Positions 1 through 11,789 of a stretch of 64,000 nt of DNA are shown here, in pieces (position 1 is the stretch's first letter; the number at the start of each line of letters is the position of its first letter). The stretch spans positions 166,866,643 through 166,930,642 of the forward strand of contig JAUPFV010000001.1 in NCBI GenBank assembly GCA_036936605.1, read 5' to 3'. Both the position numbers and the translations under genes were made by a program. The notes under the pieces were generated by a model. That model ran no database searches, had not been told where the DNA came from, and saw only the letters and a list, made by a program, of their open reading frames with translations. Source of the DNA: Limnanthes douglasii subsp. nivea (lineage: Eukaryota > Streptophyta > Magnoliopsida > Brassicales > Limnanthaceae).

Positions 1-77
1 TTACCATCAGTATCAGAGGATTCTGGTGTTTTGGGAAGAATGGCCTTTGAATTTTTGGTTCTTGGTTTCTTTCTCAT
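1..77 (-). pseudogene. Start of a minus-strand reading frame cut by the window edge
   Basis: A minus-strand ATG at 77-75 opens a frame that stays open to the window edge. Its first residues are very basic (MRKKPRTKNSK) and are followed by a proline, serine and acidic stretch. Basic starts like this occur in plant retroelement Gag proteins and in the antisense ORFs of some Tat-type gypsy elements, so a retroelement origin is an inference from context. Only 25 codons are visible and no domain can be recognised. An ordinary gene start cannot be excluded. Confidence 0.25.
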
Positions 78-718
78 AAACCAGGTAAGGGTTTATCGGA
101 GAAGATGAAGGTTGATTGGAAAAATTGAATTTTGTAGTGAGAATCCTTGGAATAAGAGAGAAGTAGATGAAGGTAGCCAAAAACTATAACTTCTCTCTAA
201 AGCGGTTTTTGTGTGAGGAGAGTTGGAATAAGAGATATGTGGTATTTATACTAAAGTAAGTGAAGACGTGTGAAGATAAAGAGACCCATATGGTGATAGG
301 TTGGAATATTAATCGTTGAGTGGATTAGATGTTCGACTCTGGTCATGATGAATATAACCGTTACATATGTAACCGTTACATTCGAGGATGATCTATCTAC
401 ATAATACTTCGAGTTTAATTTTTATAAAAAGTAATTACATCGTTTCGAAGTGATAAGCGATTACATCGATTTGAAGTGATTACAAATATACTGGCCCATA
501 TTTATCTGCAAAGATTATTCGAAGTTTTTTTGTTTTTTTGGTTCAAATATGTTTTTAAGTATTAATATTGTATACATGCTTCGAATAATAGATTAAGCTA
601 ATGGCTTCGAACAATTGTTTTTTTTTTATTTATGATAGGTTAAATATTCGAAGACAAAACGGATTTGAAGACTTTTTAGTTCTCATTCATTTACTAACAT
701 GAGAACTAAGGGGGCTTC
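78..718. other. AT-rich stretch with recurring TTCGAA motifs
   Basis: No gene is visible. TTCGAA or TTCGAAG recurs many times between about 405 and 670, far more often than expected in such AT-rich DNA. The stretch ends in a purine run, AAGGGGGC (709-715), that resembles a polypurine tract just before the LTR-like sequence at 719. A retroelement 3' untranslated region is the most likely identity. Confidence 0.3.
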
Positions 719-1078
719 TGATATGGAAATAGAGTTTTAAGGATTAATTTGTAAATAATGTAAATTTATGGATTTAATTGTAATTAATGTAAGTTTTGTT
801 CTTAATTTGTGACTGGTGTAAGTTTTAGAGGATATTTGTGACTTTGTATAATTTATAAGGACTAAACGGCAATAAGTCCATTTTTGTAACAGATTCAGTT
901 TGAGACTAAGTATTGGCTCCTATATATAAAGGACCAGACTACTCTAATAAAAGAGTTTGAACACTTTTACTTTGAAACTCATTTGTACTTGTGTTTTCTC
1001 TTTCTAAAAACTCTTTACCATTTTCTCTCTCTAGAATTCTTCCTTAGCAATTTACTAAAGCAAAATCAAACCTCATCA
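719..1078 (+). repeat. LTR-like sequence (probable Ty3/gypsy LTR)
   Basis: The segment starts TGATATGG and ends CCTCATCA, the TG...CA ends expected of an LTR. A polypurine-like run precedes it. An internal TATA box, TATATATAAA at 921-930, fits the promoter of a U3-R-U5 structure. No primer binding site follows; integrase coding sequence begins within a few bases. It may therefore be the LTR of another copy, or the join was made by recombination. No second copy is present in the window, so the boundaries are not proven. Confidence 0.5.
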
Positions 1079-1080
1079 AT

Positions 1081-1737
1081 ATCATCTTAAGAGAAGCACA
1101 TGGAAGAGGTTTTATGAGCCACTTTGGAAGAGACAAAACCTTAACTGTTATCGGTGAGTATTTCTTTTGGCATTGCTTGAAGAAAGATGTGGAGAAGCTC
1201 TGTAACCATTGTATTATATGCTTAAAAGCAAATTTCAGATTGCATTCGCATGGTCTTTATCTACCATTACCAATTCTTATTAAATCATGGGTGGATATAT
1301 CTATGAATTTTTTGTTGGGACTTCCAAACATCATACACAAAGACTCCATATTTGTTTTGATGGATATATTCTTGACGATGATATATTTTCCATGTCTTAA
1401 AGTGAATGATGTTTCTAAAAAAATAGACTTATTCTTCAAATAAGTGGTGCATTTACATGGAACACCAAGAACTATTGTATCAGATAAAGATACCAAATTC
1501 TTCAGCCACTTTAGGAATATATTTTGGAAGAATACGGGGACTAAATTGCTACTTTCAACAACTTGTCAACCCCAAACAGATGGCCAAACTAAAGTGCTAA
1601 ACCTTATAAGTCAAATAGAACATCAGCCAAATTATGGTTTAGTTATTGCCAATGAAATATCTTTAATTGGAGCACATAATACGAGAAATTTGTTTAAATT
1701 TGCAACAACAATTCAAGATGATATTAATATATTCTAA
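1081..1737 (+). pseudogene. Ty3/gypsy chromovirus-type integrase fragment
   Basis: This is a broken integrase of a Ty3/gypsy retrotransposon, the enzyme that inserts element cDNA into the host genome. One frame runs from about 1081 and is interrupted by a TAA at 1441-1443. It starts with the zinc-binding region (REAHGRGFMSHFGRDKT, then CNHCIIC), continues with the core (VDISMNFLLGLP), and after the stop shows SDKDTKF and [10 protein letters not shown]. The catalytic Glu of the D,D-35-E triad, expected after QTDGQT, is Lys. Similarity fades after about 1610. The upstream protease, RT and RNase H and the downstream chromodomain are not seen. Motif style resembles chromoviruses of the CRM/Reina/Tekay group, but the clade is an inference. 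Confidence 0.8.
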
Positions 1738-3319
1738 AGGTCAGAAATCTACTTTAAGTCATTTTAACAATATCATTCTATTTTGTCCAAACCCCAGATG
1801 ATGAGATATTTCAAAACATATCAAAGTGACAAATTCTAAGGATCAAGAATATATATTTTATATTTACTATAAAAGATATATTTCCTGAGTTTTTTTATTC
1901 TGATTTATAGAGTCAATGATATATATTGCATATTTATTATCTAAGATTTACTTTATAAGTATTTTTATTCTTTCTTATTAGAGGCAAGGAGAATTTTTTG
2001 ATATATATTATACAATATTTACTATTTTAGTCCTTTGAGTCTTAAAACTTATTTAATTTTCTTTTAAGAAAGTTAAAGAGAATCGTTTTGTTTCTATTAT
2101 TGGTATTTCTTTATATAACTATATATATATTATTGAGAGGTAATAAACTCGATATCTTTATCTATCAAGAAATAAAAGAAAATTTCTATCTTTTGACCAT
2201 AAACTCTAACCTTTGTAAGAAAATCAGTACATATAAGAGTTGATAAACGCTATGTGACAATATTTTTCCTGAGAGAAGAAGCATCCATTAGTTGGGCACA
2301 AGTTGGCTAGGAAAAATCTTAAAAACTTCAAAGAACTTTAAAAGGTACGTACTAAGGTGAAATCAAATACTCATGTCATGAAAGTAAGTAAAAAAAGACA
2401 ACCTCGTTCTCATAAGCATGAAAATAAATCTATTTAATAATCGGAAATCAAATGATTACATCGTGGAGAACTACCTAATCCTTAAGTTTCTTCTTATAGT
2501 GTTTCTTGTTAGTATAATGATAATCATAGTCCTTATAGGAAATCCTGAAGTTTCTTCACATATGCCCTACTACCTCTACAATTGAAAGAATCAAGTTTAT
2601 TGTCACCTCATAGTGAATAAAATTTATTGCCTCAAGCGAAGAAGGAACGAGATGGACAACCTATAACTAAACGACAACCTTAAGAGTATTTTTGTTCTTT
2701 ACAACAACTTTCTTGGTCTGGTGATTCTGACGAAGTGGTCAAGTAATATGAGAAGTTTCTTCTTCATAATACATAAGAGAATGAGTTTTGAAATAAGTAC
2801 CGCAACTTACGTTTTCACTATCTTTGCAATCATTGTGTTGTCTACTTTTGCGCATTTAAATAAAGTAATATAAAAGGTAAAAATTATTTCTCATACAATA
2901 TATGAGAGAGAAATAAAAGTTGTAAAAGAAGAAATAAAAAGGTTGATCCAATACTAGAGACAAAATAAAAAGGAATTGAAGAAAAAATGGTATTATACCT
3001 AGTGGTAAAAAACATATACCCCTTAATTCTATAAAAAAAATTATTGTTTGGATTAGTTTGCATGGAAAATTGTTGAGATTCGACAAGTTACGAGGGTGAA
3101 AATGAAAGGAGATGACGATGATGCACACGTGGTCTAAAAAAAAGTTTCACCCACATGTTAGCACATTTTAGTCTCTCACATGCGTGTCAAATTAATTACA
3201 ATTACCCCTCCAACATTAAGATTCTTTCTATAAGAAACAAGGATTAAAGACAAGTCTTCTCAAACTAAAAAGTATACTCTTAAATATAACTCTTTTCCCC
3301 TAAGAGGAGGTTTCCGCCG
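1738..3319. other. AT-rich DNA without a recognisable gene
   Basis: I see no supported coding region here. Short frames are low-complexity Phe/Leu/Ile runs. The stretch may be the decayed continuation of the gypsy remnant, but nothing proves it. Confidence 0.4.
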
Positions 3320-4135
3320 ATTTTTTTTAATAAAACAAGAAAACATTGAGTACAAACCAAGTCGAAGACGTCTCCGATAATAGTTCACCTACGGAAAAAC
3401 CAAAAATCTAAATAAATAAACTTTAAGACTATTAAGAGTCTAGTCAAAGATGGTTGATACAATCATTTTGTATTTAAAAGGAAATTAAAGATTCAAAAAT
3501 ATAAAAATCCAGAAGGAATAGCTTCATCAAAGTCAATCAATGTCCTGAATAATTAAATATTACTAATTTTCCCTCTTCACTTGCATCCATATAAGTTCCA
3601 ATGAGTACAAAAAAGAGAGACATTAGCTTTGGTCATTTGAAATTAGAATTATTAAAGATAAAATTCATTTCATCACTCGTTTATTCATTATTCAAGGTTA
3701 CTTTACCATCTTCAGTAAAACCTTGATCGAAAGAAAATGACAACAACTTCAGCTATATATATATATATTTTTAAAATAAAATTAAAAATGCAGTTCATTT
3801 TACCATTCATTCCTTCATTCTTTACTAATGATCCAAAAAAACAAGAATAAACGATCAAGTAATAAAAATAATGGATAAACCTCTAGCAACTTACTAACTG
3901 CTAGTTGTACTATTTTTATTTCAAAAAAATAAAACTTTTTTTAAAACTAAGATTTCAGCTAACGAAGAGTTTTTAATAAAATGTGAACAAAATTAAGCAC
4001 AAACCTAATTGGAGACATCTCTAATAACAGTTTGGCTAGAGAAAACCAAAAAACCTAATAAACAAACTTTGGGACTCTTAGAAGTCTAACAAAAAATAGT
4101 TGATATAATTATTTTAGCAATTAAAACTTCGACAA
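3320..4135. repeat. Diverged direct repeat, copies at about 3320-3490 and 3965-4135
   Basis: Two blocks about 645 bases apart share the same order of motifs: a TTTTTAATAAAA start, GTACAAACC or GCACAAACC, GGAGAC or GAAGAC followed by TCTC, ATAATAGTT or ATAACAGTT, AAAACCAAAAA, AACTTT...ACT, AGTCTA, and ATGGTTGATA or ATAGTTGATA. Both are on the plus strand. They may be copies of a short interspersed element or an old local duplication. About 470 AT-rich bases between them show nothing else. Confidence 0.5.
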
Positions 4136-4169
4136 CCAACAAATCCCCAAAACAAATCTTCAATAAAAT

Positions 4170-4590
4170 TAATAAATCCCAAACAGTCGAATATGATGCA
4201 TTTTAGGCACTCTGGCTATTGATAAAAATGTAAATAGCTCGGTCCATGATGCAGACAGTTCGGTGAATTGACAGTTCGGAGCTCCGGTGTCAGATTTTGA
4301 CCCACAGCGCCTTGTTTCGAAGGAAACGACGTCACGAACGCAAGTCACCAGCTTTGCTCGTGAGCTATGGGCTTTTTTGGGCATTCGGGCTCATCTATCC
4401 TCTTTTTTCGCAATTTTAATAATTTAGGCTATTTTTGTAATTTTCATATTTTTAGTTTTAGGGTTTTGCTTGAACTCTATATAAACCTATCTTCTATTCA
4501 TTGTTCTGGGAATTGTTTTTGATTAATAAAAAAATTAGGGTTTTATCCCTTTAGGCTTCTTTGCGTTTCACTCTATATTAGTCCATCAAA
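4170..4590 (+). repeat. LTR-like promoter-bearing segment (possible solo LTR)
   Basis: A segment of higher GC (4200-4390) is followed by a TATA-like CTCTATATAAACC (about 4476-4488) and then by AATAAAAAAATTAGGG, resembling the U3-TATA-R-polyA order of a gypsy LTR. Possible ends are TGATGC near 4195 and CCATCA near 4587. No target duplication and no second copy are visible. A 71-codon minus-strand frame across the GC-rich part is not supported as a gene. Confidence 0.4.
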
Positions 4591-4929
4591 CCTATAACTT
4601 ATTCACTATCTATGAAAATAAATAAAATTCATTGATCTAATAAAAATTATGAGTATATAATGTATCTAATCCAATTAAGGTTTGTTAGTTAAAAAATGTT
4701 AATTAAAATATTTACCACAAACTTAAGAGATATTATCCTCTTCTTATAAAAATGAGACTTTAAATTTTATAAACAAATAAAAAAATAATCAATAAAATGA
4801 CAAGTCAACTATCCATTTACTAGTTTCTTTTATTTTCCTTTTTTGTTTCAACTCTCACTAAATATTGGATCAATTCAATTAATATGAATTTATCCCATTC
4901 TTAATCAAATACAATTCAGTCTAATTAGG

Positions 4930-6370
4930 TTTTAAAAGAAGATACTCTCTCAAGAATAGGGTTGAAGGATACCTCCACCTTATGAACCCTCGACATCAAT
5001 CATCTATAGCCTCTTTCATTGATTATTTGAAGATTTTTTTGTGTTCATCATCAACAAGAAGAAGACCCAATTTTGAAAATCTAGGATTCCCTCAATTTCA
5101 ATATCTCATGGGTTTAGCAAAACATTGATAGTTGGTTTTTGTCTTTGTAGAGATCTAAATATCTCATATTTTGAAGACTTCAAATCGCTCGTCCATTTAT
5201 AAATCAGGCGCTCATAGATAGTTAAGGATTTGATTTAAGGTTTCTCTCCCGAATCCGGGGAATTCTTTTTGGGTAAATTTTGGGGGTTTCATTTTTATTT
5301 ATTGAAGATTTATCTTCTGATGTACAAAGGTGAATGAAGTCTGTCAGAATTCAAGCTCTTTAGTCATCCAGGAATTAAAAGATGAGAATCATCCAACACT
5401 AGGAAGAATGATGCAAACAGGTAATAGAAGGAGCATAAGAACAATCAAGAACAAGATAACGAGAAGGATGACTCTTCACAATATGATCAACAATTTCTAT
5501 ATTTACATTAAAAACTTCAAATACCCATCATATTTCCATAATTAGAAAATACATATAGAGAATTAAAGAATCATTCAAACATCAAGGAATTTCATCACGA
5601 TGAAGTGCAATTCACCAGTAAAGGAAATTTCAAAGCAGTTAACTTCACTGCCAAAGATAAGTCTCTGCTCCTTCCCTCTTCTAGATATATTTAGGTTGCT
5701 AAATTCTCTTTAGGAAGACCTAATTTGAATGAAATCCAATTATTCTTAGACATATTAAAGCTATATAGAGAGGTTAATTAAAATATGGGATAAATGACAC
5801 GTGTTCATAAACTAACTACGTTAGATGACCTCAACACCCTATGGAAAGGAATGTTTAGTCATTCTATAACATTCTATGAGACTTCTTAAATAGGACATTG
5901 ACTTTAGCTCTAAGAGAGAATCCCCAGTAACCCCGGTGTGGGTTACCTTTCCAACTTTCCGTGTTTTTTTACAATAGAGATACCATTATGAACATAACAA
6001 AAAGAATAAGTAATCTTTTAGATGTTTGGCTCCCTAAAAAAATTTAACTAGATTCAATTGTTGTCAGGATTAGATAGAAGTTGATGTATCCAAGCCTCAA
6101 AACAACAAAGTTTGGATTCAATTTGGTGATCAAGATGATTTATGGATAGACATTGTATAAGGGAATATTCCCTTATAATGTCTAGACTGCCATCATCTTG
6201 GCCACAACAATACCCAGTGTAAAAGAGGCCTAAAGAATTTGAATAATCATCAAGAATTGAACACAAACATTAATCTCAGTCAAGAAACTTCTGATAGAGA
6301 TAAACTCCCCCAGAGTTACCGAAAGATGGATATCTAAAAAGACCTAAAAGTCCTAAACTAATATTTGTTA
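4930..6370 (+). pseudogene. LINE A: 5' leader and decayed ORF1 (DUF4283 plus zinc knuckle)
   Basis: This is the decayed first ORF of a plant LINE, encoding the RNA-binding Gag-like protein. In broken frames it shows the DUF4283 pattern: KFSLGRPNLNEIQLFLDIL near 5705-5765, then LTTLDDLNTLWKGMF near 5808-5855. These are followed by VDVSKPQNNKVWIQFGDQDD near 6071-6130 and a CCHC zinc knuckle (CLDCHHLGHNNTQC, 6179-6220), which fits C-X2-C-X4-H-X4-C exactly. Several stops and at least one frameshift next to the knuckle prevent expression. DNA from about 4930 to 5330 resembles a 5' leader. The order matches ORF1 of LINE C in this window, so they are related copies. Confidence 0.75.
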
Positions 6371-6717
6371 TCATTAATGAAAAGAATAAATAAATCAACA
6401 AAGTAGTTTATGGAAATACTAATGTTGATAATAATAAAGAAAAAAAATTAGTAAACGATGGCAATTACTTTACAACAAACAAAGTTAAGCTAAGTTTAAT
6501 TTTATTCACGTATCATTAGATGATGATCCTGAATTGCATTCACCAAAATTTGCACTACATAGGAGTCTCCCAACTTCTCTAAACTATAGGACCATCAAGA
6601 AAGAAATAAAATTCAATGAGAAAGATACATGGAAAGACTCGTGACCTAAAACATAATCATCAAAAATAGAAAATCAAGACTCTCAAAGAGTCTCATGATC
6701 TAAACCCTCAAATCTAA

Positions 6718-6762
6718 ATGATAACTAAACTTTTGAATTAGAATTTTATGGGATTAGAAATC
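6718..6762 (+). pseudogene. LINE A: start of ORF2 (endonuclease), left of the copia insertion
   Basis: ATG at 6718 opens a frame that matches the first residues of the LINE C endonuclease: K-L-(L/F)-(N/S)-W-N-F-(M/R)-G, with the Trp codon changed to TAG. The copia element follows directly. After its 3' target duplication, the frame resumes at 11790 with NKIRTNFE, matching NKTTVRRLK of LINE C. Counting AAATC once restores this alignment, which supports the insertion point. Confidence 0.65.
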
Positions 6763-7073
6763 TGTTAGAATATTCGACTAAATTTAGAAAGCTGGATTCA
6801 TGGAGTAATAATTGGGGTCAACTATTGACCACTATAATTTGGGATTTCACATACTGTCCTTAATCTTCTCCCTATAAATCAGTGTATTAAGTTTCCTTGT
6901 ATAGGCCTCTAAGTTCTCTATATATTGAGAGCCTTATTACTATTGCTAGTGAAACAAGCACAACTTGTAATGATTTGATTCAATAAAAACAGTTCAATAC
7001 AAAAGGAACATTTTCTAATAAAATACAAAACCTTAGCCGCCTCCTGCGACTACTTCTCTCCTTATTTTTAACA
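6763..7073 (+). repeat. 5' LTR of the copia element
   Basis: The 311-bp LTR has TG...CA ends. TATA-like sequences are present: CCCTATAAATC near 6879 and CTCTATATATTG near 6916. A polyadenylation-like AATAAAAAC follows at about 6982. It matches 11472-11784 over its whole length. Confidence 0.95.
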
Positions 7074-7085
7074 TGGTATCAGAGC
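7074..7085 (+). promoter_or_regulatory. Primer binding site for initiator tRNA-Met
   Basis: TGGTATCAGAGC directly follows the 5' LTR. It is the standard complement of the 3' end of plant initiator tRNA-Met, which primes minus-strand cDNA synthesis. Confidence 0.95.
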
Positions 7086-7093
7086 AGGAATTA

Positions 7094-10000
7094 TGAACAT
7101 CCTCAACAAAGACGGGTGGAAATGAAGTCGTGGTCAGTCAAATTCCTGATGAATTAACAATGCAGATTGCTGCCATTCTGAGAAATGGTCTTGGAACACA
7201 ACAACAAACAACTAACCCCGAGAATTTATCCCTAGGGCTTAAACTCGGTGGTGAAAACTATGCCCTATGGGAAAACTTGATGAAGAAAGCAATTGGGGGA
7301 AGGGGGAGAGTTTCTCACATTACAGGGGAACCGACACCTCCATCCAAAACTGACAACACATATACATGGTGGGAACAAGACGATCAATGTGTTTTCACGT
7401 GGATTATCCAGAATCTTGAATCCAGCTTGGTGAATAATGTCTCGCAATATCCCACTGCAAAAGCCCTCTGGATGGGTTAGCCACCACATGCGGTTCTGGT
7501 ACAGATTCGTTACAGGTGGTTGACCTTCATGAGAGGGCTAATTCATTAAGGCAAGGGTCTGATACACTAGAAGATTTGTGGAACAAACTGCAAAACATCT
7601 GGATGTCTATAGATAGGCGAGATCCGAACCCTATGAAAGACCCAGAAGACATTCAGATCTACAATAAAAGACTCAATAACAAAGACTCTATCAATTTCTA
7701 ATGGCGATTAATGACAAGTTGGAACCAGTCAAGAGAGATATCATTAAAAAGGATCCTCTTCCTTCTGTCGAAACAACATATGCTACAATACGAAGGGAAG
7801 TGGCCAGGCTTAATATACTAAAATCAAGTTCTTCTGATAGTGACTCGATTGAAATTAGAATAGGTTTGGCTGCTAAAGATTATGCACAAAGGTTTAACTT
7901 CTGATCCAAAGAGAAAGAAGATAAATCCAAGTTGTATTGCACTCATTGTGGGATGAAGAAACAGACTAAAGAGACATGTTTCCAGCTGGTTGGCTATCCA
8001 GAATGGTGGGAGGACGGTCATAAGGAGAAAGATAACCAGTGTTTCAGATCTAATGTCAAACGGGCTTTGTCTACAAGTGGTGGTGAAGATCCGACTAAAA
8101 ATGAGCAAGGAAGTGGCGCTGGTTTTGGAGGAATGGCGGCGAACTCCTATGAAAAACTTGGAGGTAAAGGGTTTGAGAAATCAATGAATTGGATCTTTGA
8201 TTGCGGGGCTACGAACATCATGTCTTATGATCCTAAAGACTTTGGTGACATGTCATCTCCAAAGAAGTCCCATATTGAGACTGCTAGTGGAGAAATTTGT
8301 GAAGTCAAAGGGGGAGGTTCAATTATTTTTTCGGAAAAAATGGAGATTAAAAACTGCCTCTACATTCCTTCACTATCCTTAAAGTTATTATCTATTAGTC
8401 AAGTGACAAAACAACTCAACTGTGTGGTTCTTATGTATCCATTTTTTTCATTTTACAAGACATTCGTACGAAGAAGATCATTGGGCGTGGTACTGAACAA
8501 GGAGGTCTCTATTATGTTGATGAGGTAGTTCATAAGGGACATGTCATGCTTGCTCACGGAACAACCGAAAGGCAACTTTGGTTATGGCACCGGCGACTTG
8601 GTCATCCTTCTTTTAGCTATCTTAAAAGTTTGTTTCCTAGTCTTTTTTTTGAATAATTCCATTCATGAGAAATGTGAAACCTGCATTCTTGCAAAAAATC
8701 GTAGGGTCTCATTTAATCAAAGTAATACTAGAGTTGATTATTCTTTTTCGCTAATCCATTCTGATGTTTGGGGTCCAGCACCAAATTCCACTAACAATCA
8801 AATCATATACTTTGTTTTATTTGTGGATGATTTCTAAAGAACGACTTGGATATACATCATGAAACATAAATCGGAAGTACCAGAAATATTGTTTGTTTTT
8901 ACAAAATGATTTTGACTCAATTTGAAAAACAAAATACAGATTCTCCGTTCTGATAATGGAACAGAGTTTTTCAACCAAACAATGTATAATGTTTTAAACA
9001 CAAATGGTCTTATCCATCAAACCACTTGTCCAAACACACCTCAACAAAACGGTACTTCAGAACGAAAAAATCGTACTTTACTTGAAAAAACTTGTGCTAT
9101 TATGATTGAATCTAGAGTTCCTAATTCTCTTTGTCCAGAAGCTCTTACTACAGCTACGTATCTTGCAAATTGTCTACCAACCCGATGTCTAGGAAATAAA
9201 ACTCCATTACAAGTGCTTGCCACCCAAGTTACAATTCCATCTGTTATGACCTTACCACCTCGTGTCTTTGGTTGTTCGGTGTTTGTTCATATCCCTAAAA
9301 CTAGTCGAAACAAACTTAATCCGTGTGCTGAAAAGTGTGTATTCGTTGGGTACGGTGTTCATCAAATGGGATATCGGTGTTACAATCCGGTTACTCGTCG
9401 AATCCATGTCACCATGGACTGTGACTTCTAGAATTCGATTATTTTTTTGACCACCAATATCGTGCTCAGGGGGAGAAAGTAAGTGAATCACTCGACTGGT
9501 TGCTATATGAAAGTTACTTTGAGGATGTGCCGACATAGTCGGTAGATGGCGCCACCGAACACGCCTTTTCCAACATAAAGGAGACTGAAGAGGCAGTTCT
9601 TACCACCAATGATTCTCCCGAAAATAATGTCCAAAAAGAAATAAATGCCATGGATACTACCAGCGAATCAGCCGAAGAAAATGTCCATCAAGAGGTAAAC
9701 AATTTACAATGTCATAATTCACAAAATGCTACTGACCATGACATTTCAGGAAGTTTATTTGTTGAAACTCAAACTCCGGTTCTTCCCCCAAGAAAAAATA
9801 GAGGGGTTCCTCCTGACCGGTATTTACCGGAACACGTTCCTCGTGCTTCTACATATCCGGTAAAAACAGACAAGAAAGGAATGACGAAGATTGCAAAGGC
9901 GTTTTCAGCTACTATTCTCTCTGAACAAATCCCTAAAACAGCTCAAGAGCTAAGAATATGACTGAATGGCATGAGGCAATGAATACCGAAATGGAAGCTC

Positions 10001-11458
10001 TAAAAAGGAATGGTACATGGGAGAATTGTGTGTTACCACAACGGAAGAAAGCAGTCGGGTGTAGATGGGTGTTTAATATAAAATATAAATCCGATGGCAC
10101 CATTGAGCGACACACGGCAAAATTGGTTTCCAAAGGATATACACAAACATATGGTATAGACTACTCTGAAACGTTCTCTCCGGTTGCAAAGATTGACACT
10201 ATCAGAGTTTTACTTTCAATAGCCGCGAATAAAGATTGGCATCTTCATCAATTTGATGTAAAGAATGCTTTCTTACATGGAGACTTGGAAGAAGAGGTAT
10301 ATATAAAACCCCCGCCAGGGTTCTCTGATGGTTTTCACGAAAATGAGGTATGTAAACTGAAATAGCATTATATGGGCTCAAACAGTCTCCTCATGCTTGG
10401 TTTGGGATATTTACAATGGCAATGAAGTAGTATAGCTACAAACAGAGTAATGGGGATAATACCTTGTTTTACAAAAAGAGAGGAGAATTAGTCACTTGTC
10501 TTATAATATATGTCGACGATATGATTATAACAGGGAATGACGAAGAAGAAATTAGCTCTCTTAGGAAAAACCTCTTCAAGGAGTTCGAAATGAAAGACCT
10601 TGGGGGATTGAAGTATTTCTTAGGAATCGAGGTTCTTAGGTCAAGAGGAGGGATTTATATCTCCCAACAGAAATATATATTAGATTTATTAGCTGAAGTT
10701 GGCATGGTGGATTGCAAACTAAATGACACTCCTATGGTTGTGAATCACAAACTAAAGATAATTGAAGGTGCCAGACCAGCGAGTAAAGAAAGTACCAAAG
10801 GTTGGTGGGGAAATTGATTTACCCGGCTCACACTCGACCCGATATTGCATACGCGGTGGGAGTAGTTAGCCATTTCATGCATCATCCTCAGGAACACCAT
10901 ATGGAGGCAGTAATGAGGATTATTCGATATCTCAAAGGCACACCAGGAAGAGGCATAATTTTTAAAAAACATGGACACCTTGATGTTGAAGTATTCACAG
11001 ATGCTGATTGAGGAGGGAATCCTAACGACAAACGATCAACTGTTGGCTACTTTACTCTTCTTGGAGGTAACTTGGTGACTTGGAGGAGTAAGAAACATAA
11101 AATAGTATCACTGTCAAGTGCTGAATCAGAATTTAGAGGAATCGTTAAGGGGATTACCGAGATACTTTGGTTAAAGAAGATAATGAAAGAAATCGGATCC
11201 CCTCTGAAGTGTCCAACTCAGTTAATGTGCGATAATAAAGTTGCGATTAAAATTTCAGAGAACCCGGTACAGCACGATAGAACAAAGCACGTTGAAATAG
11301 ATAGGCACTTCATAAAAGAAAAGATTGAAGATGGGAACGTCGAACTTCCGTTTGTTAGATCCGAAGACCAACTGGCAGACATCCTCACAAAAGCGGTTAC
11401 CGCAAGAACATTCGAATCAGTTTTATCCAAGTTGGGTATTGGTGATCCCACTACATAA
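7094..11458 (+). pseudogene. Copia gag-pol polyprotein, broken
   Basis: This is the decayed polyprotein that would package and copy the element. Gag runs from about 7094 (its ATG seems lost) to 7990; its knuckle is CTHCGMKKQTKETC, with Gln in place of the usual His. The protease active site near 8200 reads FDCGAT, with Cys for the usual Ser/Thr. Integrase (about 8540-9430) has HRRLGHPSF in another frame, HSDVWGP, RSDNGTEF and NGTSERKNRTL, so its D, D and E are present. RT (9958-10817) has [19 protein letters not shown] and YVDDMI. RNase H (about 10985-11458) has TDAD, SSAESEF and CDNKVA. Stops lie, for example, after 7477, 8835, 9429, 10363 and 11009, with frameshifts between domains. It cannot act on its own. 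Confidence 0.93.
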
Positions 11459-11471
11459 CTTGAGGGGGGAG

Positions 11472-11784
11472 TGTTAGAATATTCGACTAAATTAGGAAAG
11501 CTGGATTCATGGAGTAATAATTAGGGTCAACTATTGACCACTAAAATTTGGGATTTCACATACTGTCCTTAATCTTCTCCCTATAAATTAGTGTATTAAG
11601 TTTCCTTGTATAAGCCTCTAAGTTCTCTATATATTGAGAGACTTATTACCATTGCTAGTGAAACAACCGCAACTTGTAATGATTTGATTAAATAAAAAAC
11701 AGTTCAATACAAAAATGAACATTTTCTAATAAAACACAAAACCCTAGCCGCCTCATGCGGCTACTTCTCTCTTCGTTTTTAACA
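11472..11784 (+). repeat. 3' LTR of the copia element
   Basis: The 313-bp LTR has TG...CA ends, directly follows the polypurine tract, and matches the 5' LTR with about 20 differences by eye. Confidence 0.95.
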
Positions 11785-11789
11785 AAATC

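Larger units (their letters stand above)
6763..11784 (+). mobile_element. Ty1/copia LTR retrotransposon with both LTRs (5022 bp)
   Basis: This is a structurally complete copia element: 5' LTR 6763-7073, primer binding site from 7074, gag-pol remnant to 11458, polypurine tract TGAGGGGGGAG (11461-11471), 3' LTR 11472-11784, and a 5-base AAATC duplication. Domain order is Gag, protease, integrase, RT, RNase H, which defines Ty1/copia. The LTRs begin TGTTAGAATATTC and end TTTTTAACA. By eye they differ at roughly 20 of about 312 positions, so this is not a recent insertion. Coding stops and frameshifts agree. It interrupts the endonuclease start of LINE A. Confidence 0.95.
6758..11789. repeat. Target site duplication AAATC of the copia element
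   Basis: AAATC occurs at 6758-6762, directly before the 5' LTR, and again at 11785-11789, directly after the 3' LTR. A 5-base duplication is standard for LTR retrotransposon integration and fixes the element borders. Confidence 0.9.

Noticed and set aside
2856..3128. 90-codon minus-strand frame
   Set aside because: Composition is almost only Phe, Leu, Ile and Tyr, as expected from AT-rich noise.
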